From assembly GCA_029259635.1 (NCBI GenBank), contig JAJDEU010000016.1, positions 1-64,000 on the forward strand: a stretch of DNA of 64,000 nucleotides, written 5' to 3'. The translations under genes and the position numbers were made by a program. The notes below the pieces were generated by a model that made no database searches, had not been told where the DNA came from, and worked only from the letters and a program-made list of their open reading frames with translations. Position 1 is the stretch's first letter; each line of letters opens with the position of its first letter. Below, piece after piece: positions 36,148-46,659 of this stretch. Source of the DNA: Planctomycetota bacterium (GTDB lineage: Bacteria; Planctomycetota; UBA1135; GCA-002686595).

Positions 36148-38487
36148 ATGAAACGATTCAGATCCTCTCTCGCCGCTCTTCTGGCGACCGCTCTCTTGTT
36201 CATCGCGACCACTTCGGCGCTCGCAACCGAGGTCTGCGCCGGGTCGTTGGCGACCGTCAGAGCGCTTCGAGGCAAAGCCGAGGCCACGCTCTACAGCCGG
36301 GTTGAAGAGGGGCGGGTTCAGGTCGCCATCGAGATCGAGATCGAGGAGAGTTGGCACCTCTACCACTCCGACCTCGGTCATCCGAAAGCGATCGGTAGGC
36401 CGACCGTGATTGAGCTCTCGGGTGAGGGCATCGAGTGGGGCGAGTTGCAGTTCCCCGAGCCGCATCGCATCGACCAGCCCTTCGACGACATCACGGTGCT
36501 CGTTCACGAGGGAACGATTGTCATCACAGCGGAGGGTGTGCTGGCGGAGGGCGCGACGGGTGCGGATGTCGGGGCCGCGCTCTCCGGGCTGACCTGTGAG
36601 GAGGATGGAACCTGCGTGCTCTATCGGGAGTCGGTGACCTCGGCGGGGCGCGGGGCTGACGGGCTCTTCGCCAGCTTCGTCGTTCCAAAGGTCTCCGAAA
36701 AGATGCCGACGAGCTTCTCTTCGGAGTCCAAGTTCGGCTTCCAACAGGCCTCGAGCACGGCGAGCGCTTCGCTCTTTAGCCGGGTCGACGCGGGGCGCGT
36801 CGAGGCGGCGATCGAGATCAAGATCAAGAGCGGTTGGCATCTCTACCACACCGAGCTCGGTCATCCGGAGGCGATTGGCAGGACGACGGTCATCGAAATG
36901 ACGGGCGAGGGGATTGAGTGGGGCGAGCTTCGCTTTCCGAAGCCCCACCGCATTGACCAACCGTTTGAAGGCGTCACGGCGCTGACTCATGAAGGCACCA
37001 TCGTGGTGCGTGCGACGGGCGAACTCGCGGAGGGTTTTTCCGGCGCGGATGTCGGAGCGGTTATCGACGGACAGACCTGCGAGGACGATGGCACGTGCGT
37101 CTTGTACAAGGAGACGGTGAAGACGCTCGGGCGCGGGGCGGACGAGCTCTTTGTGGAAGAGGAAGGTGGCGATCACTCCGGCGAGGAACCGAGCGACGAC
37201 TCCGACGGCCTATGGAAGTTTTTGCTCTCCGCTGTCGGCACGGGATTGTTCACGCTCTTGATGCCGTGTACCTACCCGATGATTCCGATCACGATTTCCT
37301 TCTTCACGAAACAAGCTGCGGATAAGAAGGGCAGCGCACTGCCGCTCTCGATCGCTTACGGCCTCGGAATTGTCGTCGTCTTTGTCGTGATCGGCGTCGC
37401 CTTCGGATCGGTCATCATCCCCTTCGCGACTCATCCAGTGACGAACATTGTGATCGGCGCGCTGTTTCTCTACTTCGCCCTGGTGCTGTTCGGCGTAGTG
37501 AACTTGCAGCCGCCGCGTTTCTTGCTCAACTTGGCCGGCAAGGCCTCTCAGACCGGCGGATATCTCGGCGTCTTCCTGATGGGGGCAACGCTCGTCATTA
37601 CTTCCTTCACCTGCACCGGTCCATTTGTCGGGACGTTGCTCGCGACGGGCGCCGAGAGTGGAGACCTCGGCCGAATCGCGCTCGGAATGGGCGTCTTTGG
37701 GTTGACGATGGCGCTGCCTTTCGTCGCGCTCTCGATGTTGCCCGGCAAGATGAAGGCCATTCCGCAGAGCGGCGAGTGGATGAACACGTTGAAGGTGTTT
37801 CTCGGTTTCGTCGAGTTGGCCGCGGCGCTCAAGTTCATCTCCAACGCAGATCTCAGCTGGGATTGGCAGATCATCTCGCGCGAGATCTTTCTCGGCGCCT
37901 GGATCGTGATCTTTGCGGTGAGTGTGCTCTTCCTGTTCGGCTTGATGCCGGGCAAGCGCGCCAAGCCCGGAGCGGTTCGCGTGCTCGCCGGGATCGGCAT
38001 GCTCTCCCTTACGGCCTATTGCGCTTGGGGGCTGAAGGGCGGACAGTTCGACAAGATCACGGCCTCGTTTGTGCCGCCATACTCCGGTGGAAAATTACTA
38101 CCGGGCTTGGTGGATGGAGAGAAGCTCTACGTGGCTGATGATTTCGAAGAGGCGAGGGAGAACGCACTCGCCGATGACAAACTGCTGCTCGTCAACTTCA
38201 CCGGCAAGACATGAGTGAACTGTCGAATGATGGAAGAGAGTGTCTTCTATCTGCCGGCGGTCGCCGGTTTTCTGTCAGAGAGCTACGTGGAAGCGCGCTT
38301 GCACACCGATGGAGAGACCAACATCGACAGCATCCTCGAACTTCAAAGGGAAATGACGCAGTCCGTCGCGCTCCCGTTCTATGTGCTCGTCAACCCGAAG
38401 ACGGGCGAAAAAATTGCGTCGCTCGTCGGCGCAACCGACAGCGCCACGTTCACCCAGTTCCTAGAGAGCGGCCTCCGCGATAGCTGA
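36148..38487 (+). CDS. DsbD-like thiol:disulfide interchange protein with in-frame TGA (probable selenocysteine 689)
   Basis: 779 residues if TGA 38212-38214 is read as selenocysteine. ATG 36148 opens a signal peptide (MKRFRSSLAALLATALLFIA). Two tandem DsbD N-terminal-type domains follow (about 32-190 and 205-355), each with C-x5-C in T-C-E-x-DGTC. The eight-helix electron-transfer domain (about 355-640) has both conserved cysteines, C374 in MPCTYPMIP and C489 in SFTCTGPFVG. The C-terminal thioredoxin-like domain reads LLVNFTGKT-[TGA]-VNCRMMEESVF, so the TGA replaces the first Cys of CVNC, and the frame continues through LPFYVLVNPKTGEKIASLVGA to TGA 38485. Relatives normally have Cys here. 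The protein would carry electrons from cytosolic thioredoxin to the periplasm. Alternative: a nonsense mutation. Confidence 0.85.
38229..38251 (+). promoter_or_regulatory. candidate bacterial SECIS element
   Basis: GATGGAAGA (38229-38237), loop GAGTG (38238-38242), TCTTCTATC (38243-38251): nine base pairs including one G-U. The apical loop starts 23 nt after the TGA and with G, which matches the known bacterial rules (loop about 16-37 nt after UGA, G among the first two loop bases). It lies inside the coding sequence for MMEESVFY. Confidence 0.7.
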
Positions 38488-38502
38488 CCGCTTCGCAGTC
38501 AG

Positions 38503-40681
<2,179 letters not shown>

Positions 40682-40692
<11 letters not shown>

Positions 40693-40957
40693 TGCGGCGA
40701 TCACCATCGCAACAGCCGGGCTTCGTGCAGTCCATCGCGGTAACGAACAGCGCCTGCGCTTCGTTCTGCCGAAGCGTAACCCGACAATTCCGGACCTCGA
40801 CCTCCATCACGCCCCCGACATCGATGTTTCGAATGACTCGAAGTTCGCTTCCCGGGAGAAAGCCGAGCTCCATCAGCCTCCGCCGAAAGGGGCGCTCACC
40901 GCCGACTTCGAGCAGGCGAGCGCAGGTATCGGGACGGACGTTGTGGAGCGGGTGCAT
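40682..40957 (-). CDS. feoA: ferrous iron transport protein FeoA
   Basis: 91 residues from ATG 40955-40957 (MHPLHNVRPDTCARLLEVGG). The frame is open to 41245, but the extension is not FeoA-like and would run through the palindromic operator. The SH3-like FeoA core is clear: ERPFRRRLMELGFLPGSELRVIRNIDVGGVMEVEVRNCRVTLRQNEAQAL. FeoA is a small cytosolic partner that supports FeoB transport. The cysteine-containing C-terminal tail (DCTKPGCCDG) goes past the usual end. It overlaps feoB, so the two are one operon, and its promoter holds a Fur-box-like palindrome 22 bases before the start. Confidence 0.93.
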
Positions 40958-40978
40958 GGCGCGGGATGGGGAGACTTC

Positions 40979-40997
40979 ATTGAGATTCGTTCTCAAT
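40979..40997. promoter_or_regulatory. Fur-box-like palindrome before feoAB
   Basis: ATTGAGATTCGTTCTCAAT, a 19-bp site with perfect 7-bp arms (ATTGAGA / TCTCAAT), 22 bases upstream of the feoA start. It shares 16 of 19 bases with the site before the BFD-like gene. Position and target genes fit an iron repressor such as Fur. Confidence 0.75.
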
Positions 40998-41306
40998 AGC
41001 GCTTTTATAGCATGCCGTTTGCGGGGTGTATCCGAAGATCGGTCGAAACCTTCCCTCCCCCCGGCGCCGCGGGACTTCGCGATTCTTTGCAAACCCAGAT
41101 CGACGGGACATTCACCTGCCTCGCATGCGAGCGCAAGACTGCGAACCCTATCCATCAACGGCGACCCCACCGACCGGATCGGGCTCTTCGAGAGCGAGCT
41201 TTCTCTCCACCGCTTGAAGCACCGCGCGGTGCGCGCAAGAATCATGCTCGCCGCTAGCTCGCCGCTGACGGGCTCGTCATGAATCTCCCACCCACCAGGA
41301 TCTACA
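40998..41306. other. divergent intergenic region feoA / rpiA
   Basis: 309 bases with no convincing gene; open frames are unstructured. The rpiA GTG is preceded by AGGA at 41297-41300. No terminator, repeat or RNA gene was seen. Confidence 0.5.
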
Positions 41307-41987
41307 GTGAGTCACGCTAAAAAGGCCGCCGGACATCGAGCCGCTGAATTCGTCGAAGATGGTATGACCCTTGGCCTCGGAACAGGCTCGACCGTCTTCT
41401 TTGTACTCGAGGCGCTGGCCGACCGTGTTCAGGGCGGCCTCCAGATTCGCGGCGTCCCGACTTCGCTGGACACCCAGCGCGTTGCGGGAGAGTTCGGCAT
41501 CCCGCTGGTGACGCTCGACGAAGCGCTGGAGCTCGACCTGACGATCGACGGCGCCGACGAAATCGATCCCGCCTTTCACATGATCAAGGGCGGTGGCGGT
41601 GCGCTCTTGCGCGAGAAGATTGTCGCGCGAGCTTCCAAGCGCGTGGTCATTGTCGCCGATTCCGGCAAGGTCGTAGAGCGCTTGGGTCTGAAGTTCTTAC
41701 TGCCGATCGAGGTTGTTCCGTTCGCTCGCCAAGTTGTGACTCGTGAGCTCGAGGGACTGGGCGCTACACCGGTGATGCGAATCGCTGGAAAGGACGAGCC
41801 CTACCTGACGGACAACGGCAACCAGATCCTCGACACGCGCTTCAAGAACGGAATCGAAGATCCGCCGGCACTCGAGCGCACCTTGGCAGCGATTCCCGGC
41901 ATCGTCGAGTCGGGGATCTTCGTCGACTTGGCTCACGTTCTCGTCGTCGGATCGGAAAACGGCGAAGCGGAAGTACGCGAGCGTTAG
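41307..41987 (+). CDS. rpiA: ribose-5-phosphate isomerase A
   Basis: 226 residues from GTG 41307 with AGGA six bases upstream. RpiA motifs are all present: LGLGTGSTVFFVLEAL (phosphate-binding), LTIDGADEIDP with the catalytic aspartate region, MIKGGGGALLREKIVA with catalytic lysine and glutamate, and the C-terminal GNQILDTRF and PGIVESGIFVDLAHVLVVG. It interconverts ribose 5-phosphate and ribulose 5-phosphate in the pentose phosphate pathway, in the cytosol. Length fits the family (about 220-230). It is a single gene that ends before a strong hairpin shared with the convergent cytochrome gene. Confidence 0.96.
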   Translation: MSHAKKAAGHRAAEFVEDGMTLGLGTGSTVFFVLEALADRVQGGLQIRGVPTSLDTQRVAGEFGIPLVTLDEALELDLTIDGADEIDPAFHMIKGGGGALLREKIVARASKRVVIVADSGKVVERLGLKFLLPIEVVPFARQVVTRELEGLGATPVMRIAGKDEPYLTDNGNQILDTRFKNGIEDPPALERTLAAIPGIVESGIFVDLAHVLVVGSENGEAEVRER

Positions 41988-42010
41988 CGGAGCAGCGCCT
42001 CGAACAAAGA

Positions 42011-42045
42011 AGAGCCCCGCTCGGCGAGATGCCGAGCGGGGCTCT
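42011..42045. terminator. perfect 15-bp hairpin between convergent rpiA and cytochrome gene
   Basis: AGAGCCCCGCTCGGC (42011-42025), loop GAGAT, exact complement 42031-42045. A short T-rich stretch follows on the plus strand (TTTGATC after GAAG). It lies between convergent stops at 41987 and 42065, so it probably acts in both directions. Confidence 0.88.
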
Positions 42046-42064
42046 GAAGTTTGATCAGTCTCGT

Positions 42065-45000
42065 CTAGAGAGACTCAATGAAGGCCAGAATCTCTTCGAT
42101 GTCCGAGTCCATTTGAGCCTGAGTGGTGACACCCTGGACAACGGCTTCCGTGGCGCTGAGGAGCGTCAGCTGAACCTTCGACAGGTTGGGGAGGAACAGC
42201 GAATTGCCGCGAACGTCATGCACGTCGTTGAAGACTTTGTTCAAAGTCGGGAAGGACGGATCGCCGTACTTCGAGAACAACGGGTGCGTGTCATTGCCGG
42301 GGATTCCGTCGAGGTCATAGTCGACGAGCGTGCTCTGATCCGCCTGGATGGCGGGGTCGAGCAAAGCCCGAAGGGATGAAGCCACTTGGTCGTGGAAGTA
42401 CGGACCAGAAGCGAAGACGCCGAGCTTTGTCGGAACCGAGAAGGAACGTGCCGTACGAAGGAAGGTCTTCTGGGGTCCCATCGGAGTAACGCCGTCTTGC
42501 GGGCAGAGCCAGCTGTTCGCGTCATCCCGTAGGAAGTCGTCGTCCGAGTCGGGGTTCTGCGGTTGATAGCTCTCCACGTCGGTGATCATGTCCGAGTTGC
42601 GGTCAAGGTCCGGACCCGGAGTCATGTCTTCGTCGATGTTGACCGCCGTGTTCACGTTGCGGAAACCCGCAGCCTGTGAAACGTTCTGCGCGAGTTGCGT
42701 GCAGTTCGGATCGAGAGTCGGAAGACCATCAGGATCGTTCGTGAGAACGCTTGCGATTTTGTCGATCGTGAAGAATCGCTCGGTCTCGCCAAACGGATCG
42801 GCGAGATCTTCGATGGCGTGACACTCAGCACAGCCCGCTGCACGACCCGTCGGGTTGAAGCCAGCGTTGTTGGTGCCGAAGAACAGGTCCATGCCTCGCG
42901 CTGCCATAGCGGTTAGCTGGCCGGTGCTCTCGTCAATGTTGGGGTTGAGCGGCACGGCGAAGTCTTCGTGCACGTCGATCAGCGCTTGCTTCTCTGCGGC
43001 ACTTAGGACGCTGTTGCCACCGTTCTCGCCGCCGAACATCGGACCGGTTTCACCGAGGTGAAGTCGGACAGATTTCCAGAGCAGTCGGCCGGTAGCACCG
43101 ATGCCGCCATAGAGCGGCATGGTCGAACGCGGACCAGCGGGACGGGCCCAAGCGATGCGGTCATCGCCGCCCTCGAAGTGGCAAGAACCACAGCTGTTGT
43201 TGAATCGGCCCGCGGTTTGTACGCGAGAGGCATCTTCGAACAGCTCAATGCCCATCCGTTGAGAGAGGGTCTTCTTGTCCGCTCCGGCAAGCAGGCCAAT
43301 CTGATCGGCCTCTTTCGTTATGACGCCGGTGAACCAATCGACACGCAGAGTCGTGAGCGTGCGGGTGACTTCGTTGACGATGTAGACGAGCGAGTCGTCG
43401 TTGGGAGTCGCAAGGTCGTCCTTCATGGTGAAGCCGAGCGGCAGGTCGCCCATCGGAGTCGTCGTGTCGAGCGCCGCGCGTTCCACAAAGTGGTTGCGGG
43501 GCGGGAAGACCGACATGAGACGCATGTCAGATCCGGAGACCTCATACAAGAACACGTCTTCCGAACCGCGGTTCACCATGAGGACGCGGTCGTTGCCGTG
43601 CCAGCGAGCGAACTCGGGGTGACCGGCGCGATGGCCCATTTGGTTGTCGCCAAAGGTGCCATAGCCTTCCGTACCGAGGCGGGTGCGGACGCCGTTGGAG
43701 AGCCACGGGCCGAAGAACGGGGGCTTGAACGCGGCTACCTGCCAGCAAACCTCAACGCCGTCGAGGGTCGGATCATTCGGGATGGGGAAATTCTTGGTGC
43801 CGTTCTTGAACTTGAAGAAGGCGATCGTGTCGCACAGGACGGTGCCAATGGGACCCATCGGGACGTTCATCTCCGTGCCGCCGATAACGATGTAGGTCAC
43901 GTCGAGCGGGCTGATTCCAGAGACTCGGAAGTTGAGTGTTCCACCGAGCACCGGCTCTCCGACACCACCGAGCGTCGTAATTCCGTCCACCGTGAGGGCG
44001 CCTTGGCCGCCATAGGCGATGTGAGCGGCGGGATCGACGGGCTCGGAAAGCTCGTGATGAAGGCGAGTCGAGTTGTCAGCAACCTCGTTGTAGGACAGGT
44101 TTGCCGCGTCGATCACCGTTACTGCGGGGTAGATGCGGTTGGCGAAGTCGCCAGCCAGGCCCGGGAAGCTGAAAGTGACGTCGTGATTGACGTTCGCAAG
44201 CACGTGAGGGACGACGGCGCGTGTGCCGTCCGGAGAGAGCGCAACATCACCGAGGAAGCGCGGGTAGCCCTGGCTCTTGAGCGTCTGAACGCGATCGCCA
44301 CCAATGGCTTGTTCGAAGACGAGCTGGTCGAACGGGTAGTCGTCGAGGCTGATCTTCTTGGTCAGAGTGACCGCAGTGGGTTGGTCGTTGATGTCGAGGG
44401 TGAGGTCGAGGACCGAAACCCAGGGTGAGACTCCATGGCTCACAAACAAGCGCGTGCTGTTGCTCGCGATGGTGACGAAGCGCGGCTGACTCGTGTCGGC
44501 CACGAAATCACCGTCTTCGTCCGCGTCGGTGTAATTCACACCGGCGGGAAGGTTGTTCAGGTTCCAGTCGTACTCGAAGGAAGCCAGTTCGTTGTAGGGC
44601 GAGGCCGTATCGAAGAACTTGACCGTGGCAGAGCGGAAGCCGGTGACGGCGAAGAACTCACCGTTCGGGGCGACCACGATGCCGAAGGGCTCGACACCGA
44701 CCATCGGGATCGTGTCGGTGATAGCTAGTGTCGTGGAATTGATCACGCTCACCGAACCTCGCATTTCGGACCCGTCACCCAGGAAGGGAGTCAGGAAAGC
44801 GCGCGTGCGCGGAATGTTTCCGCGGTTGTTGACGACGAAGACTTCGCTTCCGTCGGCGCTGAAGGCAAGTGTTCGGGGGTCGACTCCAACGGCGATCTCG
44901 CTGACGAGAGTGCCGGTAGTCGTATCGATCACGGAGACCGAATCGTTATCGCGGTTGCAAACCCAGACCCGCGACGTGTTGATCGGGTCAGTAGCGACGG

Positions 45001-45091
45001 CTGAGGTCTGGACGTGCTGGGCAGCTACTTGAGGGGCCAGGAGCGTGGCCACACCGAGAGCTAGGATTGAGGTGAATCTCTTCATGATCAT
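42065..45091 (-). CDS. secreted dihaem cytochrome / beta-propeller protein
   Basis: About 1008 residues; ATG at 45091 or 45085 (MKRFTSILALGVATLLAPQVAAQ signal peptide). The N-terminal half has YVTN/NHL-type propeller repeats (RVWVCNRDNDSVSVIDTTTGTLVSEIAVG, FSADGSEVFVVNNRGN, VVAPNGEFFAVTGF). Two haem c sites follow: CGSCH at residues 634-638 and CAECH at 754-758, in the setting of the MauG/cytochrome c peroxidase superfamily (FFGTNNAGFNPTGRAAGCAECHAIED, KLGVFASGPYFHDQVASSLRALLDP). The protein is likely periplasmic and could be a peroxidase or electron carrier; the axial ligands are not settled. Transcribed alone, convergent with rpiA. Confidence 0.82.
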   Translation of the reverse strand: MIMKRFTSILALGVATLLAPQVAAQHVQTSAVATDPINTSRVWVCNRDNDSVSVIDTTTGTLVSEIAVGVDPRTLAFSADGSEVFVVNNRGNIPRTRAFLTPFLGDGSEMRGSVSVINSTTLAITDTIPMVGVEPFGIVVAPNGEFFAVTGFRSATVKFFDTASPYNELASFEYDWNLNNLPAGVNYTDADEDGDFVADTSQPRFVTIASNSTRLFVSHGVSPWVSVLDLTLDINDQPTAVTLTKKISLDDYPFDQLVFEQAIGGDRVQTLKSQGYPRFLGDVALSPDGTRAVVPHVLANVNHDVTFSFPGLAGDFANRIYPAVTVIDAANLSYNEVADNSTRLHHELSEPVDPAAHIAYGGQGALTVDGITTLGGVGEPVLGGTLNFRVSGISPLDVTYIVIGGTEMNVPMGPIGTVLCDTIAFFKFKNGTKNFPIPNDPTLDGVEVCWQVAAFKPPFFGPWLSNGVRTRLGTEGYGTFGDNQMGHRAGHPEFARWHGNDRVLMVNRGSEDVFLYEVSGSDMRLMSVFPPRNHFVERAALDTTTPMGDLPLGFTMKDDLATPNDDSLVYIVNEVTRTLTTLRVDWFTGVITKEADQIGLLAGADKKTLSQRMGIELFEDASRVQTAGRFNNSCGSCHFEGGDDRIAWARPAGPRSTMPLYGGIGATGRLLWKSVRLHLGETGPMFGGENGGNSVLSAAEKQALIDVHEDFAVPLNPNIDESTGQLTAMAARGMDLFFGTNNAGFNPTGRAAGCAECHAIEDLADPFGETERFFTIDKIASVLTNDPDGLPTLDPNCTQLAQNVSQAAGFRNVNTAVNIDEDMTPGPDLDRNSDMITDVESYQPQNPDSDDDFLRDDANSWLCPQDGVTPMGPQKTFLRTARSFSVPTKLGVFASGPYFHDQVASSLRALLDPAIQADQSTLVDYDLDGIPGNDTHPLFSKYGDPSFPTLNKVFNDVHDVRGNSLFLPNLSKVQLTLLSATEAVVQGVTTQAQMDSDIEEILAFIESL

Positions 45092-45493
45092 GAGGCAGTT
45101 CTTTGGAGTTGCGCGTCGGTAGCGAACCGGCACCAATTGCGACTTCCACGGAGGGTCGTGAATGCCGAGGGGGTAGCTAGAGAGAATGCTTAGAGGCCCT
45201 GAGGGATAGGGAGGGTGAATGAGCGCTCTCTCGACCCAAGAAACTATACCTGGGGGAGGGGATTCCAGGGGGGCCGATCGAACGGTTTAGGGAGACGGAT
45301 ATTATGCGTGGGTGAATAACCCTGAAGGGGACTTCGAGCGTGGAAGGCCCCCTTAGTGGGCGGAACGGCTTTCCTATGTGTTCCCCATTTTCCGCCGTTC
45401 TTACCCGATTCGAGAGAAGCTCGAGCCGGAGCATTTGGTCCCGATGCCAGCGGCAGGGGCTCTCCTCTGCACTTTTCCGAAGGGCGTGGCACT
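45092..45493. other. divergent intergenic region cytochrome gene / flagellar operon
   Basis: About 400 bases with no supported gene. Frames open here (for example 45378 onward) are upstream extensions of fliK that cross the sigma-54 promoter. The cytochrome promoter must lie here, but no convincing -35/-10 pair was found. Confidence 0.5.
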
Positions 45494-45509
45494 TGGCACC
45501 GGCCTTGCG
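45494..45509 (+). promoter_or_regulatory. sigma-54 promoter of fliK-flgD-flgE
   Basis: TGGCACCGGCCTTGCG fits the -24/-12 consensus TGGCAC-N5-TTGC exactly. A second TGGCAC lies seven bases upstream. The predicted transcript start is only a few bases before ATG 45525. The surrounding 35 bases closely match the promoter before flgF. Confidence 0.85.
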
Positions 45510-45524
45510 TTATGGGCTGGTGTC

Positions 45525-46628
45525 ATGGAGAGTTCTCGAAGTCTCTCCCCTTTGGAGTCGGGTGGATGGCCGTTCGGCACGGAACGGTCATCCAGCCATC
45601 CGACTTTCAACTTTAAGGGGGATCCACTCAAAGAGCTGTTTGAGCAGAAGCTCGAGCAAGCCGATCCGGTCGGTCATAGAAACTCTTCAGGGCCGCGTCA
45701 GCGCAAAGTCGATATTCACAATTCGGACCCGTCCGAGAGAGCGGCCAAGCGCTCCGAATCGGGCCTGAATAAAGAGGCCGTTGTGCATAAAAATGCACAT
45801 GATCGGGAATCTATTTCCGAACCCGGCAGTCCACGTCAGAGTCTGAAAGGAGCGGGCTCGGATCTCGAGACTGAAAATCACACCGAAGCCCCGCTTCTCC
45901 CGGCTTCGCAAGCCCCGGAGACGACGACTTCCGGAGGGCCATTAATTCAGCTCGGTTCGAGCTCGGTCGAAGGGTCGGAAGCACTGAGTGGAACCGCCGG
46001 GTTTCCGATCGTCCCGGCGGCGACACCGGGAGGTGGAAACGCGCTTCCCCAAGCGACGGCTACGCAGGCCGCTGCAGGAGCGAAAGCGGTGACGGGAGTG
46101 GTCCAGGCTCCGCCGGCAGGGTCCGCCGAAGCCTCCAGCTCAGTTCCGAAAGCTCCGGTCGCGGGAACGAGCAAGGCGGCACAGTCAACGGGTGAAGCTG
46201 CGAAGCCCCCGACACCCGAAGTCGACATGGAGCGCACGGCCGAGATCTTTCGCCAGATGCGCATGCAGCTCACGCCATCCACGCGCCACGCCACGATCAA
46301 CCTTGTGCCCGCCGATCTTGGGCGCATCGTGATTCACCTCACGGTTCGCGGCGGTCGAGTCACCGGCGACATCCGCGCCGACAAAGAAGACACGCTCAAG
46401 ATTCTCGAAGCCCACGCCCCGGAGCTGCGCGCCGCGCTCGAGCAAAACGGATTCGAGTCCACCGATCTCAACCTCTCCCGACACGGCGACCCTTCATCGG
46501 GACGCTCGGGTGAGGAGACCTTCCCTCTCAGCGAAACAATAAGCCGCAAGCGTTCCGGGGTGCCCGAGGTCGCACCCGCCAAGGCCCTCAGCATTCTGCG
46601 CGAGGACCGAGTGGACACGCTTGCCTGA
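45525..46628 (+). CDS. fliK: FliK-like flagellar hook-length control protein
   Basis: 367 residues from ATG 45525. Residues 1-250 are low-complexity, rich in S, A, P, E and G, as expected of the flexible ruler part of FliK. The C-terminal domain (about 255-345) has the conserved hook-length core pattern: LTPSTRHATINLVPADLGRIVIHLTVRGGRVTGDIRADKEDTLKILEAHAPELRAALEQNGFE, close to the L-x-P-x-x-L-G-x-V-x-V motif of Flg_hook. It controls hook length and the export switch. First gene of a sigma-54-driven operon with flgD and flgE. The start lies directly after the predicted transcription start, so translation may be leaderless. Gene symbol given by domain and context. Confidence 0.85.
   Translation: MESSRSLSPLESGGWPFGTERSSSHPTFNFKGDPLKELFEQKLEQADPVGHRNSSGPRQRKVDIHNSDPSERAAKRSESGLNKEAVVHKNAHDRESISEPGSPRQSLKGAGSDLETENHTEAPLLPASQAPETTTSGGPLIQLGSSSVEGSEALSGTAGFPIVPAATPGGGNALPQATATQAAAGAKAVTGVVQAPPAGSAEASSSVPKAPVAGTSKAAQSTGEAAKPPTPEVDMERTAEIFRQMRMQLTPSTRHATINLVPADLGRIVIHLTVRGGRVTGDIRADKEDTLKILEAHAPELRAALEQNGFESTDLNLSRHGDPSSGRSGEETFPLSETISRKRSGVPEVAPAKALSILREDRVDTLA
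45558..45604 (+). other. hairpin near the 5' end of the fliK message
   Basis: TGGATGGCCGTTC (45563-45575), loop GGCACG, GAACGGTCATCCA (45582-45594): 13 pairs with one G-U, extended by GTCGG/CCGAC after small bulges. T-rich sequence follows. It could be an attenuator or mRNA-stability element; it is within the assumed fliK coding sequence. Confidence 0.5.
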
Positions 46629-46659
46629 TCGGCGATTGCCGACAAGAAAAAGATGACCG

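Noticed and set aside
38211..38483. Plus-strand frame of 90 codons overlapping the end of the DsbD-like gene in another frame
   Set aside because: It is out of frame with the conserved thioredoxin-like sequence, and its translation (basic, low structure) has no homologue pattern. The in-frame continuation through the TGA is the meaningful one.
45123..45139. Sigma-54-like GGCAC ... TTGC
   Set aside because: The spacing between the two elements is three bases instead of five, and it points away from the divergent gene.
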